Source: Sphingopyxis italica (GTDB lineage Bacteria; Pseudomonadota; Alphaproteobacteria; Sphingomonadales; Sphingomonadaceae). Taken from it: a stretch of DNA of 64,000 nt. The DNA is taken from contig NZ_JAATIT010000001.1 in assembly GCF_011926545.1 (NCBI RefSeq), positions 653,969-717,968 on the forward strand. The letters are read 5' to 3'. Positions 17,791-26,335 of this stretch are shown piece by piece (the stretch's first letter is position 1; every line of letters starts with the position of its first letter). Position numbers and translations under genes: made by a program. The notes under the pieces were generated by a model. The model worked only from the letters and a program-made list of their open reading frames with translations. It was not told the origin of the DNA and did not search any database.

Positions 17791-18714
17791 ATGAGCTTCG
17801 ACCAGATTCGCCTCGACCGCCACGAAGGCATCGCGCTGCTGACGCTGCACCGGCCCGAGCGGATGAACGCCTTCACCACCGAGATGATGCTCGAAATCGT
17901 CGCGGCGCTCGACGAATGCGACGCCGACGACGGCGTGCGCGCGGTGATCTTCACCGGCGCGGGCGACCGCGCCTATTGCGCCGGCGCCGATCTGGGTCAG
18001 GGCGCCGCGACCTTCGATTATGACAAGCGCACCGACAAGCAGGCGATCCTGCCCGACGGCATGTCGGCGAGCCCCGTCGCCGAGGACGGCACGATCGACT
18101 GGTCGCACCCGCTGATCCGCGATTCGGGCGGGCGCGTCTCGATGCGCATCTTCGACTGCAAGAAGCCGGTATTAGGCGCGATCAACGGCGCCGCGGTCGG
18201 CATCGGGGCGACGATGACGCTGTCGATGGACGCGCGGCTCGCGAGCGAGGCCGCGCGCTACGGCTTCGTCTTCGCGCGGCGCGGGATCGTGCCCGAAGCC
18301 GCGTCGAGCTGGTTCCTGCCGCGCCTCGTCGGCATCCAGAATGCCGTCGACTGGTGCTATTCGGGGCGGCTGATCCCCGCGCGGGAAGCGCATGAAAAGG
18401 GCCTGGTGCAATCGGTCCACGCCCCCGGCGAGCTGGTCGACGCCGCGATCGCCAAGGCGCGCGAGATGACCGACCATAGCGCGCCGGTGTCGGTCGCGCT
18501 GACGCGCCATATGCTGTGGCGGATGCTCGGCGCGCCGCACCCGATGAGCGCGCACCGCTGGGACAGCCGCGCGATCTTCGCGCGCGGGCGCAGCGCCGAC
18601 GCCGCCGAGGGCGTGTCGAGCTTTCTCGAAAAGCGCGATGCGAATTTCACCGTCAGCGTCGCGAACGACTATCCCTGGTTCGCCGAGTTCGAGGACACGC
18701 CGCCCTATAGCTGA
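17791..18714 (+). CDS. Enoyl-CoA hydratase/isomerase (crotonase family)
   Basis: 307 residues from ATG 17791 (GGGAGAGAG upstream). Crotonase landmarks: LTLHRPERMNAFT, VIFTGAGDRAYCAGADLGQ (first oxyanion-hole block), KPVLGAINGAAVGIGATMTLSMDARLAS (second) and FVFARRGIVPEAASSWFLPRLVG (catalytic-loop region with Glu). It hydrates or isomerises acyl-CoA intermediates, probably in fatty-acid or amino-acid degradation. It is about 40 residues longer than the 260-residue norm, mainly from an insertion after GADLG (residues 70-105). The substrate is unknown. Confidence 0.9.
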   Translation: MSFDQIRLDRHEGIALLTLHRPERMNAFTTEMMLEIVAALDECDADDGVRAVIFTGAGDRAYCAGADLGQGAATFDYDKRTDKQAILPDGMSASPVAEDGTIDWSHPLIRDSGGRVSMRIFDCKKPVLGAINGAAVGIGATMTLSMDARLASEAARYGFVFARRGIVPEAASSWFLPRLVGIQNAVDWCYSGRLIPAREAHEKGLVQSVHAPGELVDAAIAKAREMTDHSAPVSVALTRHMLWRMLGAPHPMSAHRWDSRAIFARGRSADAAEGVSSFLEKRDANFTVSVANDYPWFAEFEDTPPYS

Positions 18715-18930
18715 TCAGCCCGCCGCGCCGCCGCGCTTCCGGAAATAGGGCCGGAAGAACATGTAGAGGCCCGAGAACATCAGCAGGAAGAGCGGCGGCA
18801 GCGGCAGATAATAAATCCATTGGGCCGGCTCGTGCCCCGCGCCGAGCATCACGAAAATGGCAAGCACGATCGCGGTGAAGATAATCGATACCCAGCGGTG
18901 AAACTGCCGGATCCAGAGGCTCCAGTTCAT
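18715..18930 (-). CDS. Small two-helix membrane protein
   Basis: 71 residues from ATG 18930 (AGGGAGAG upstream). Two predicted membrane helices (WVSIIFTAIVLAIFVMLGAG and LPLPPLFLLMFSGLYMFF) and a basic tail (RPYFRKRGG). Last gene of an apparent ArsR-SRPBCC-membrane protein operon, 21 bp after the SRPBCC gene. Function not recognised. Confidence 0.75.
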   Translation of the reverse strand: MNWSLWIRQFHRWVSIIFTAIVLAIFVMLGAGHEPAQWIYYLPLPPLFLLMFSGLYMFFRPYFRKRGGAAG

Positions 18931-18951
18931 AACTCTCTCCCTGTTTGAAGG

Positions 18952-19380
18952 TCAGTCGAGACCCGCGACAACCTTCTCGAGATTTTCGAGATGGATGCGC
19001 CAGCCGCTTTTGGCGCCGCCGAACGCCTGCTTCTGGTCGGGGCGGAAGCCGACCTGTTCGATGCGCAGCAGCGTTCCTGACGCGATGGGTTCGAGGGTGA
19101 AGGTGACTTTGCTGTCGAGGCGGTAGGCCGGGTCGTCGTGCGCGTAATTCCACGTATAGGAGAGGCTGCGTTCGGGCTCGACGTCGAGAATCTCACAATC
19201 GACATGGCCCCAGTCGCCGCGCAGCTGAAAACGGTGGCCGAGGCCGAGGCCGAAGTCGTTCTTCATCAGCCATTCCTCGATCAGATGCCGCGTCGTCAGC
19301 GCGCGCCAGATTTTTTCGGGCGGGTGCGGAATTTCGCGCTCGACGGTCACGGTGCGCGTATCGGTATCAGTATCGGTCAT
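18952..19380 (-). CDS. SRPBCC/AHSA1-like ligand-binding protein
   Basis: 142 residues. ATG at 19380 overlaps the ArsR stop by four bases (ATGA). START/Bet v1-like fold: REIPHPPEKIWRALTTRHLIEEWLM at the N terminus, YTWNYAHDD mid-protein and a C-terminal helix (GWRIHLENLEKVVAGL). This ArsR-plus-AHSA1 pairing is very common in bacteria; the SRPBCC partner binds a small hydrophobic ligand of unknown identity. Confidence 0.88.
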   Translation of the reverse strand: MTDTDTDTRTVTVEREIPHPPEKIWRALTTRHLIEEWLMKNDFGLGLGHRFQLRGDWGHVDCEILDVEPERSLSYTWNYAHDDPAYRLDSKVTFTLEPIASGTLLRIEQVGFRPDQKQAFGGAKSGWRIHLENLEKVVAGLD

Positions 19381-19700
19381 TGATCCATCCTTTTGAGCAA
19401 ATCTTCGAGATCGTCGAACCGCGCTTCCCAGAAGCGGTTCATGCGCCCGGTCCAGTCGACGAGCGGCGCGAGCGCGCGTTGCTGCGCGCTGTAATGCGTC
19501 TGACGGCCTTCGTGCCGGTCGCGCACGAGTCCCGCCTGCTTGAGTATGCCGAGATGTTTGGAAACGGCGGGCTGCGAAATGCCGGCACCCGCGGTCAGCG
19601 CACCGACCGTCGCTTCGCCATCGAGGCAAAGCCGCTCGAACAGCGCGCGGCGCGTCGGGTCGGCGAGCGCCTTGAACAGCAAATCGGGGATCGACGCCAT
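19377..19700 (-). CDS. ArsR family transcriptional regulator
   Basis: 107 residues. Winged helix-turn-helix: LFKALADPTRRALFERLC, ATVGALTAGAGISQPAVSKHLGILKQAGLV (recognition helix) and DRHEGRQTHYSA (wing). The metal-binding ELCVCDL cysteines of ArsR/SmtB are missing, so it probably senses something other than metal. First gene of a three-gene operon, with dyads directly upstream that could be its own operator. Confidence 0.9.
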   Translation of the reverse strand: MASIPDLLFKALADPTRRALFERLCLDGEATVGALTAGAGISQPAVSKHLGILKQAGLVRDRHEGRQTHYSAQQRALAPLVDWTGRMNRFWEARFDDLEDLLKRMDQ

Positions 19701-19704
19701 TTAA

Positions 19705-19749
19705 TCCATAACTCCTTGGCTATGGATTTCTCATAACCACCGAGTTATG
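19705..19749. promoter_or_regulatory. Dyads upstream of arsR-like gene
   Basis: Several nested inverted repeats lie within 50 bp upstream of the ArsR start: TCCATA/TATGGA (19705-19710, 19721-19726), CATAACTC/GAGTTATG (19707-19714, 19742-19749) and ATAAC/GTTAT (19733-19737, 19744-19748). The AT-rich block is a plausible promoter with autoregulatory operators. Which dyad is bound is unknown. Confidence 0.5.
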
Positions 19750-19755
19750 AATGTG

Positions 19756-21390
19756 TCAAGCGTCGTATTTTCTGTGCCCGCGCGTCGCCGTCATGCTGTG
19801 GGTGTCTTTGAGCCCCGGCCTATGGCTGCGGATCGTTTCGACGCTGTGCCAGTTCGCGGTCACCCGCTCGTGCGTCAGCTGCACCGTCACATAGCCGCGA
19901 TCCGCCGTATTCGCCCATTGGAGCTGCGGCGATGCGGCGCGCAGCGCCGATACGCGCGTGGCGTCGGAAATCCCGGGCGTATAGGCCTCGAACCCCGGCG
20001 AGGTGACGCTGTGGCCCGCGATCTCGATCCCGGCGGGGCGCCCGTCGTGCGTCAGGTCGAACGCCCAGGCATTGTGACTGTCGCCCGAGAGCGTGACCAG
20101 ATCGGCGTTGGCCTTTTGCGCAGCCGCGAGCAAGCGGTTCCGTGCCGCGGGATAACCGTCCCAGCTGTCCATGTTGAGCGGCAGGCCTGCCTTTGCCGCG
20201 AGCTGCGACATTTCGACGCGGCGCCTGACATAGTCGGGCTGGTCGGCGCCGAACCAATCGCGCGATTCGGGCGGCGTGAACAGGCTGCCCATCACGATCT
20301 GCTGCGCGCAGACCTGCCAGCGCGTGCCCGCCTTCACCGATTGCGCCAACCCGTCGAACAGCCATCGCTCCTGATCGGCGCCCATCAATTGGCGCGCCGG
20401 GTCGCGATAATCGCTTTCGGCGAATTGCTTCAGCGCCGCCGCGGGGTCGCCCTTGCCCTCCAATATATCGCCGAGGTCGAAAACCTTGTCGCGCGCGGTG
20501 ATCCGCGTTTCGGGCAGAAAGATCGTCGCGAGATCGCCCGCCTGATAATGGCGCCAGCGCGTGTCGGCGACGGGCATCCATTCGCCATGCGCGCGTTCGG
20601 CCGCGGCTTCGCGAACGCGCCAGTCGCCCTCGCCTTCGTTGTGATTTTCGGCGCCGCCCTTCCAGACGTCGTTCGCGAATTCATGGTCGTCCCACTGCGC
20701 GATCATCGGGAACAGCGCGTGGAGGCGCTGGAGGTCGGGGTCGGCGCGATAGGCGGCGTAGCGCAGCCGATAGTCGGCGAGGCTCACCATCTCGTGCGTC
20801 GGCTGGATCTCGCGCCCCGGCAGCGCGTCCTTTAGTGACGGATAATCGCCGACCTTATATTCGTAGAGATAGTCGCCGACATGCGCCACGAGATCGATGT
20901 CGTTCCGGGCCGCGGCGTGGGCATAGGCGTTGAACCAGCCGAAGGGCAGGTTCGCGCAGGAGAAGAGCGCGATCGTAAAGGCGCTCGTCGGGCCGGCGGG
21001 AAGCGTGCGCGTGCGGCCGGTGATCGATGTCGTCCCGTCGGGCGCGACGAAGCGGTAGAAATACCAGCGGCCGGGCTCGAGTCCGTCGATGGCGATTTTG
21101 GCGGTGTGATCGCGCTCCCCCCTCACGGTGACTTCGCCGCCCGCCGCGATGCGCGCGAAATCGGCGCTTTCGGATAGCTCGACCGTCAGCGCGGTGTCGT
21201 TCGCCGCGGCATAGCGCGTCCACAGCAGCACCGAATTCGCCCCCGGCTCGCCGCTCGCGACGCCGTGGGTGAAGCCCTGCGCCAGCGCGGCGGCCGCAGC
21301 GCCCGGCAGCGACAGCGCGGCGAGCCCCGCGGTGCCGAGCTTGATGAGCAGACGGCGATCGATCTCGTGCCACAATGGATGCACCCGCAT
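19756..21390 (-). CDS. PhoD-like alkaline phosphatase/phosphodiesterase, Tat-exported
   Basis: 544 residues from ATG 21390 (GGGAGGAT upstream). A twin-arginine leader (DRRLLIKLGTAGLAALSLPGAAAAALA) points to folded export with metal cofactors. An N-terminal PhoD-N domain (FTHGVASGEPGANSVLLWTRY) precedes the phosphatase core with metal-binding motifs FSCANLPFGWFNAY, VAHVGDYLYEY, AQWDDHEFAND and LSGDSHNAWAFDL. PhoD enzymes use Ca2+/Fe3+ to release phosphate from mono- and diesters in the periplasm. No Pho box was identified. Confidence 0.93.
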   Translation of the reverse strand: MRVHPLWHEIDRRLLIKLGTAGLAALSLPGAAAAALAQGFTHGVASGEPGANSVLLWTRYAAANDTALTVELSESADFARIAAGGEVTVRGERDHTAKIAIDGLEPGRWYFYRFVAPDGTTSITGRTRTLPAGPTSAFTIALFSCANLPFGWFNAYAHAAARNDIDLVAHVGDYLYEYKVGDYPSLKDALPGREIQPTHEMVSLADYRLRYAAYRADPDLQRLHALFPMIAQWDDHEFANDVWKGGAENHNEGEGDWRVREAAAERAHGEWMPVADTRWRHYQAGDLATIFLPETRITARDKVFDLGDILEGKGDPAAALKQFAESDYRDPARQLMGADQERWLFDGLAQSVKAGTRWQVCAQQIVMGSLFTPPESRDWFGADQPDYVRRRVEMSQLAAKAGLPLNMDSWDGYPAARNRLLAAAQKANADLVTLSGDSHNAWAFDLTHDGRPAGIEIAGHSVTSPGFEAYTPGISDATRVSALRAASPQLQWANTADRGYVTVQLTHERVTANWHSVETIRSHRPGLKDTHSMTATRGHRKYDA

Positions 21391-21442
21391 ATCCTCCCGC
21401 GTTGCCGGGTCTGTGGCCCGTCTTTGTTACAGCCTTTCGCGC

Positions 21443-22570
21443 CTAGCCGCTGATCCCCACCGCGAGCAGCAGCAGCATGAACCCGATCACCGCGAACAGG
21501 CTGAAATAGAGGAGCAGCGTCGCGCGCACGAGCGACGCGAAGCGCGATGAGCGATAGGCGCCGCGCAGCTGGCGATACATGTGGAACGGTACATAGAGCA
21601 TCGCGAAAAAGATCGCGAGTTCGCCAAAGATCGTCAGGTTCAAAAGCCGCACGACGACGAACAGCAGCAGCATGAACGAAATCGAATAAGTGACGAAGAC
21701 GAAATGATCGTAGGTGTGAAAGCGCCGGCTGAACGGAAAGAGCAGCCACATGAAGGGCAGCGACAGCGGGATCAGCGCCCAGGCGAATTTATAGGCGTTC
21801 GCCTGGATCTTGTAGAGCAGCAGCCCCGGGTTCGCGATCGCCTTTGCGGCGGCCTCGTCAATAGCGGGAATGCCGGTATCGACCTTTGTCCGCGTCACGA
21901 AATCCACGCTGGTCATCACCTGCTCCGCGGGATCGTCCAGCACCGGCGGCCCCTTCTCGCGCTCCTCCCGCGTCATGCGACGCTCGACGCCGAGATAGTG
22001 GGCGCTTTTCAGAAGCGTTTCGCGTTCCCGTTCCAGCTCCTCGCGTTCGGCGGGAGGCAGATCTTTGAGCGCCAGCCGCGCATCGACCCGGTCGACTTCC
22101 TCCTCGAAACTGACCTTCAGCGCATTCGATTGCGTTTGCGCGGCGGCCTCCTTCGCTATCACCTCGCCGACGCCGCCGCCGCTGCCGACCATCGCGAGCA
22201 CCGCATAGGTCAGGAACACCGCGAACAGGAACAGCGCGAGCGGCGAGATGAAGCGCGCGCGCTCGCCATGGATATAGCGGCGCGTCAGGTCACCCGGCCG
22301 CCATGCCAGCAACGGCAGCGTGTTCCAGATCTTGCCTTCGAAATGAAAGATCGCGTGGACCAGGTCGTGCCCGATCGCGCCGAAGCTGCGGTGGACGTCG
22401 GCGCGCTGGCCGCAATAGTGGCAATGCGAGCCGGCGAGGCTGGTGCCGCAATTGAGGCAGCGCGGCGGCGCATGGCCGCGTGCTTTGCCCTCGCCGTGGC
22501 GCGATTCGACCGCGCGCGCCGCCAAGCCCGCGGTCACCGCGCTGCCGATACCCTCGATATCCCCTGTCAT
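21443..22570 (-). CDS. DUF3667-type zinc-ribbon membrane protein
   Basis: 375 residues from ATG 22570. An N-terminal zinc ribbon (RCLNCGTSL and HCHYCGQR, two CxxC pairs, about residues 38-56), an amphipathic stretch (FGAIGHDLVHAIFHFEGKIWNTLPLL) that resembles DUF3667, then five or so membrane segments. Between TM1 and TM2 is a charged coiled-coil-like region (EREELERERETLLK). Function unknown. The gene is divergent from proA, 79 bp away. Confidence 0.82.
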   Translation of the reverse strand: MTGDIEGIGSAVTAGLAARAVESRHGEGKARGHAPPRCLNCGTSLAGSHCHYCGQRADVHRSFGAIGHDLVHAIFHFEGKIWNTLPLLAWRPGDLTRRYIHGERARFISPLALFLFAVFLTYAVLAMVGSGGGVGEVIAKEAAAQTQSNALKVSFEEEVDRVDARLALKDLPPAEREELERERETLLKSAHYLGVERRMTREEREKGPPVLDDPAEQVMTSVDFVTRTKVDTGIPAIDEAAAKAIANPGLLLYKIQANAYKFAWALIPLSLPFMWLLFPFSRRFHTYDHFVFVTYSISFMLLLFVVVRLLNLTIFGELAIFFAMLYVPFHMYRQLRGAYRSSRFASLVRATLLLYFSLFAVIGFMLLLLAVGISG

Positions 22571-22649
22571 GGCGCCCTGCCTAAAGCCGCGCGTGCCGGC
22601 GCGCAACGGGGCTTTCGAGAGTCGCGCGAAACATGATAGTGGCGGCGCC

Positions 22650-23936
22650 ATGAACGCCGACGCCCTGACCGCCCCGCCGCTGCCCGGTGATGCCGCCGCC
22701 CTGATCGCCGACATGGGCGCGCACGCGCGCGTCGCGGCGAAACGGCTCGCGCTGACGCCGACCGCCGACAAGGCGGCGGCGCTGGTTGCGGCCGCGGCGG
22801 CGATCCGTGCGCGCGCGGCCGAGATACTCGCCGCCAATGCCGAGGATATGGCGGCCGGGCAAAAGAACGGCCTCTCCGCCGCGATGCTCGACCGGTTGCG
22901 GCTCGACGAAGGACGGCTCGGCGGAATCGCCGATGCGATCGACGCGGTCGCGGCGCTTCCCGACCCGGCCAGCAGCGAGATCGACCGCGTGACGCGCCCG
23001 AACGGGCTGGTGCTGAGCCGCGTGCGCGTGCCACTCGGCGTCGTCGGCATCATTTATGAAAGCCGGCCCAATGTGACCGCCGACGCGGCGGCGCTCGGAC
23101 TGATGGCGGGCAATGCCGTGATCCTGCGCGGCGGCAGCGAGGCGGTGCATTCGAACCGCGCGCTTCACGCGGCCTTCGCGGCGGGGCTCGTAGAGGCGGG
23201 CCTCTCCGCCGACGCGGTGCAGCTCGTGCCCACGCAGGACCGCGCCGCGGTCGGCGCGATGCTGCGCGCGCAGGGACTGATCGACATCATCATTCCGCGC
23301 GGCGGCAAGGGCCTCGTCGCGCGCGTGCAGGACGAGGCGCGCGTGCCGGTGCTCGCGCATCTCGACGGGATCAACCATCTCTATATCGACGGCGCCGCCG
23401 ACCCGGCGAAAGCGGTCGCGCTTGCGGTCAACGCCAAGATGCGCCGCACCGGCGTCTGCGGCGCGACCGAGACGATCCTGATCGACCGCGCCTATCCCGC
23501 CCCGCTCGCGATTATCGATGCGCTGGTCGCAGCTGGCTGCGAGGTGCGCGGCGACAAGGTGATTGCGGCGCTCAGCCCGCATGTCGAAGCCGCGTCAGCG
23601 GGCGACTGGGACTGCGAATATCTCGACGCGATCGTATCGGTTGCGGTGGTCGACGGCCTTTCCGGCGCGCTCGCACATATCGACGCGCATTCGAGCCGCC
23701 ACACCGACGCGATCGTCACCGAGGATGCCGCGACCGCCGAGCGCTTCCTGACCGGCGTCGACAGCGCGATCGTGATGCACAACGCCTCGACGCAGTTCGC
23801 CGATGGCGGCGAATTCGGCCTCGGCGCCGAAATCGGTATCGCCACGGGCCGCCTCCACGCGCGGGGTCCGGTCGCGCTCGAAGGGCTCACCACCTATAAA
23901 TGGCTGGTGCGTGGGAACGGGCAGACGCGCACTTGA
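22650..23936 (+). CDS. proA: Glutamate-5-semialdehyde dehydrogenase
   Basis: 428 residues from ATG 22650. The catalytic Cys is in KMRRTGVCGATETILI; other ProA landmarks are VPLGVVGIIYESRPNVTADAAAL, GNAVILRGGSEA, IPRGGKGLV and the C-terminal GPVALEGLTTYKW. It reduces gamma-glutamyl phosphate to the semialdehyde with NADPH in proline synthesis. In many alphaproteobacteria proA directly precedes nadD; here a toxin-antitoxin pair lies between them. Confidence 0.96.
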   Translation: MNADALTAPPLPGDAAALIADMGAHARVAAKRLALTPTADKAAALVAAAAAIRARAAEILAANAEDMAAGQKNGLSAAMLDRLRLDEGRLGGIADAIDAVAALPDPASSEIDRVTRPNGLVLSRVRVPLGVVGIIYESRPNVTADAAALGLMAGNAVILRGGSEAVHSNRALHAAFAAGLVEAGLSADAVQLVPTQDRAAVGAMLRAQGLIDIIIPRGGKGLVARVQDEARVPVLAHLDGINHLYIDGAADPAKAVALAVNAKMRRTGVCGATETILIDRAYPAPLAIIDALVAAGCEVRGDKVIAALSPHVEAASAGDWDCEYLDAIVSVAVVDGLSGALAHIDAHSSRHTDAIVTEDAATAERFLTGVDSAIVMHNASTQFADGGEFGLGAEIGIATGRLHARGPVALEGLTTYKWLVRGNGQTRT

Positions 23937-23941
23937 ATCAT

Positions 23942-23951
23942 TTGTATACAA
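23942..23951. promoter_or_regulatory. Palindrome in the antitoxin promoter region
   Basis: TTGTATACAA, a perfect 10-bp palindrome, lies 5 bp past the proA stop and 16 bp before the antitoxin start. Wider partial dyads surround it (ACTTG/CAAGT; TGTATA/GATACA). Ribbon-helix-helix antitoxins normally bind such sites to autoregulate. Confidence 0.6.
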
Positions 23952-23967
23952 GTGATACATTCCAACT

Positions 23968-24240
23968 ATGACCAAGCATTCAGTCATCTCGACACGCATC
24001 GACGCCGACACCATGGCGCTGATGGACAATCTCGCTACGGCGCAGGGTCGCAGCAGAGCTTGGCTGGTAGCGCAGGCGGTGCGCGAATATGCCGAACGCG
24101 AAGCGGAGATGCTGGCCTTTATCGAAGAAGGCGAACGATCCGCACGCGAAGAGCCGCTGATCTCCGCCGAAGAGATGCAGGAATGGATTTCCGCCAAGCG
24201 GAAAGAAATCCGGGCCAAGCGCAATAAAGACGCGGCGTGA
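23968..24240 (+). CDS. Ribbon-helix-helix antitoxin (CopG/ParD-like)
   Basis: 90 residues. The N-terminal strand VISTRIDADTMALMDNLA plus helix SRAWLVAQAVREYAERE is a typical RHH DNA-binding unit. The acidic C-terminal half (EEGERSAREEPLISAEEMQEWI) would wrap the toxin. Translationally coupled to the downstream RelE/ParE-like gene through a GTGA overlap. It probably neutralises the toxin and represses the pair. Confidence 0.88.
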   Translation: MTKHSVISTRIDADTMALMDNLATAQGRSRAWLVAQAVREYAEREAEMLAFIEEGERSAREEPLISAEEMQEWISAKRKEIRAKRNKDAA

Positions 24241-24524
24241 CGCCGGTTCAATGGTCCCGTCTTTCGCGTGAGGATCTGAACAATGCGGTCGATCGTCAGG
24301 TCGACGCGAATTTCGACATCGCGGTCGCCTTGCTCGAAGAAGCTTCCAAAGCCACTATTTTCCTCGCGACCTCGCCCCGCGCCGGAACACCGGTCGGCGC
24401 CCAAGGCCGACGAAAGTGGCGTCTCGGCAAGCTGCCATACGCCTTGATCTATCATGTCGATGCCAAGCGCGTTCTGATCTTGCGTGTCGCGCATTTGCGC
24501 AGCGACTGGCAAACCCTGCCATGA
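24237..24524 (+). CDS. RelE/ParE family toxin
   Basis: 95 residues from GTG 24237. ParE-like fold signs: WSRLSREDLNNAVDRQVD helix, FLATSPRAGTPVG, the strand KWRLGKLPYALIYHVDAKRVLILRVAHLRSDW. The C-terminal RVAHLRSDW segment matches the conserved end of RelE/ParE toxins. ParE poisons gyrase while RelE cleaves mRNA; the sequence alone does not decide. Its stop overlaps the nadD ATG by four bases, so nadD translation may depend on this module. Confidence 0.87.
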   Translation: MTPVQWSRLSREDLNNAVDRQVDANFDIAVALLEEASKATIFLATSPRAGTPVGAQGRRKWRLGKLPYALIYHVDAKRVLILRVAHLRSDWQTLP

Positions 24525-25174
24525 TCCCCACCGGCCTCCTCGGCGGCAGCTTCAATCCCGCGCATGGCGGGCATCGCGCGATCAGCCTGAATGCGATCAA
24601 GGCACTGGACCTGGGTGAGCTGTGGTGGCTCGTCTCGCCGGGCAATCCGCTGAAGCCCAAGGCGGGCATGGCGTCGCTTCCGGCGCGCCTCGCTTCGGCG
24701 CGGCGCATGGCGCGGCGCTCCCCCATTCGCGCGACCGCGATCGAGGCCGAGCTGGGCACGCGCTACACGATCGACACGCTGAGGAAGCTCGTTCACCTCT
24801 ACCCGAACCGCCGGTTCATCTGGATCATGGGCGCCGACAATCTGGTCCAGTTGCCCCAATGGCGCGACTGGCGGGAGATCGCGCGGTTGATGCCGATTGC
24901 GGTTATCGCGCGTCCGGGCTATAACGACCGCGCCCATGCAAGACGTGCGATGGGATGGCTGCGGCGATTTGTCCGGCCCGCAGACCAGAAGAAGCATTGG
25001 ACAGACTGGAGACCGCCCGCCCTCGTGTTCCTGCGATTTTCGCCCGATGTGCGATCCGCAACTGCGATACGGCAGGCCAACCCCCGCTGGTTCGAACGCT
25101 ATGAAGGCCGCGCGATGCGCGACCCGCTGACGCGTTCATGGCTGGTGGAACCGACCGAGAAAGGACGCATTTGA
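24521..25174 (+). CDS. nadD: Nicotinate-nucleotide adenylyltransferase
   Basis: 217 residues from ATG 24521. Nucleotidyltransferase motifs: GLLGGSFNPAHGGHR (HxGH-type), WWLVSPGNPLK, GADNLVQLPQWRDW and the late SATAIR (ISSTxxR-like). Converts NaMN plus ATP to NaAD in NAD synthesis. Overlaps the toxin gene upstream and rsfS downstream (if rsfS uses the TTG start), so the stretch 23968-25581 is a tightly coupled operon. Confidence 0.93.
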   Translation: MIPTGLLGGSFNPAHGGHRAISLNAIKALDLGELWWLVSPGNPLKPKAGMASLPARLASARRMARRSPIRATAIEAELGTRYTIDTLRKLVHLYPNRRFIWIMGADNLVQLPQWRDWREIARLMPIAVIARPGYNDRAHARRAMGWLRRFVRPADQKKHWTDWRPPALVFLRFSPDVRSATAIRQANPRWFERYEGRAMRDPLTRSWLVEPTEKGRI

Positions 25175-25581
25175 TCTCCGCCGACAAGGGTAACGCGCCC
25201 GGCGCCGCACCCGCCCCGACGTCTTCGGACGATAGCGTGGACATGCTCCACGCGCTGATCCTCCACCAGCTGGACGAGGATCAGGCCCAGGAAACCATCT
25301 CTATCCCGCTGGCCGGCAAGAGCAGCATCGCCGACCATATGGTGATTGCGAGCGGCCGCTCGACGCGCCATGTCTCGGCGATCGCCGAGAAGCTGGCGCA
25401 GCGGATCAAGCAGGAAGCCGGCCGTCAGGTTCGCGTCGAAGGGCTGCCCAACGCCGATTGGGTGCTGATCGATGCGGGCGACGTCATCGTCCACCTGTTC
25501 CGTCCCGAGGTGCGCAGCTTCTACAATCTCGAGCGCATGTGGTCGTTCGGCGACGCACCGCCGGTCGCAGCAGCGAATTGA
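25171..25581 (+). CDS. rsfS: Ribosome silencing factor
   Basis: 136 residues from TTG 25171, which overlaps the nadD stop (TTGA); ATG 25138 (147 aa) and GTG 25237 are alternatives. The RsfS/DUF143 core is clear: LDEDQAQETISIPLAGKSSIADHMVIASGRSTRHVSAIAEKL, RVEGLPNADWVLIDAGDVIVHLFRPEVRSFYNLERMW. It binds L14 and blocks subunit joining in starvation. The product is sure; the start is not. Confidence 0.92.
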   Translation: MISADKGNAPGAAPAPTSSDDSVDMLHALILHQLDEDQAQETISIPLAGKSSIADHMVIASGRSTRHVSAIAEKLAQRIKQEAGRQVRVEGLPNADWVLIDAGDVIVHLFRPEVRSFYNLERMWSFGDAPPVAAAN

Positions 25582-25590
25582 CCTGAATCC

Positions 25591-26334
25591 GTGAGCGCCG
25601 GTGACGCGACGCCCGTGGACACGCGCCCAACTTTAACGCCCGAAGACTTCGAGGAGCGAGCCACCTATGTCGATTCCGGCTGGTGGCTGACCGGCGAAGG
25701 CTTGATCCATACACCATCGGTGATGAACATCCCCGGCTGGAATCTCTACGGCCATTCCGGCAATGCGCAGCTCACTGAAGCGCAGCGGGTGCTGATGATG
25801 TGGTCAGACCTGGTCGGCCAAGTCGCAAACGGTGGTTTCGAGCAATTCATATCCAATTATACGGAAACGCTAGCGCTGGCGCATCGGCTCATCGCAAAAC
25901 TGGAATGGCCCGAACTGTTCGAACGCTTCGATCCCGCTTTCCGTGAGCAGGCTGGCGATCCGGCAAACCCCCAGCCCGTCGATTTAAGCCCATGGGGGTG
26001 GGAAGCCGACGAACCGGGAGCCCATCGAGCCCATATGCTGGACAGCCTCGCGCGCCACAAAACGCGATGGCGGCCATGGGCGCGGCGGCGCGAAATGGCC
26101 CTGTACGATCAATTGTCCGACACAATTTTGCAGACCTTGTACAATATGGCGGTGTCGAACGGCGAAATACAGCCTGTCGAAAAGCATCAGGTAGAATATG
26201 AGCCACCCCCCTGTGTGGCAGCGGAAGCTTTCGACACATGGTTCTACCTCGACAGCACGCGTCAGGAATCGCGGCATTATGTCGGCTCCTATATTCGCGC
26301 GCACCGCGATCAATTGTGCCGAATAGACGGCTGA
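25591..26334 (+). CDS. DMP19-like protein inserted in the rsfS-rlmH operon
   Basis: 247 residues from a GTG start with a weak ribosome site. Residues 70-110 (MWSDLVGQVANGGFEQFISNYTE) match the DMP19/DUF4375 pattern, a DNA-mimic-type fold named from Neisseria DMP19. C-terminal half has no recognised domain. It starts 9 bp after rsfS and ends one base before rlmH, so it is in the operon, yet rsfS and rlmH are usually adjacent. Base composition looks lower in GC than its neighbours, suggesting transfer. Function unknown. Confidence 0.65.
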   Translation: MSAGDATPVDTRPTLTPEDFEERATYVDSGWWLTGEGLIHTPSVMNIPGWNLYGHSGNAQLTEAQRVLMMWSDLVGQVANGGFEQFISNYTETLALAHRLIAKLEWPELFERFDPAFREQAGDPANPQPVDLSPWGWEADEPGAHRAHMLDSLARHKTRWRPWARRREMALYDQLSDTILQTLYNMAVSNGEIQPVEKHQVEYEPPPCVAAEAFDTWFYLDSTRQESRHYVGSYIRAHRDQLCRIDG

Positions 26335-26335
26335 T

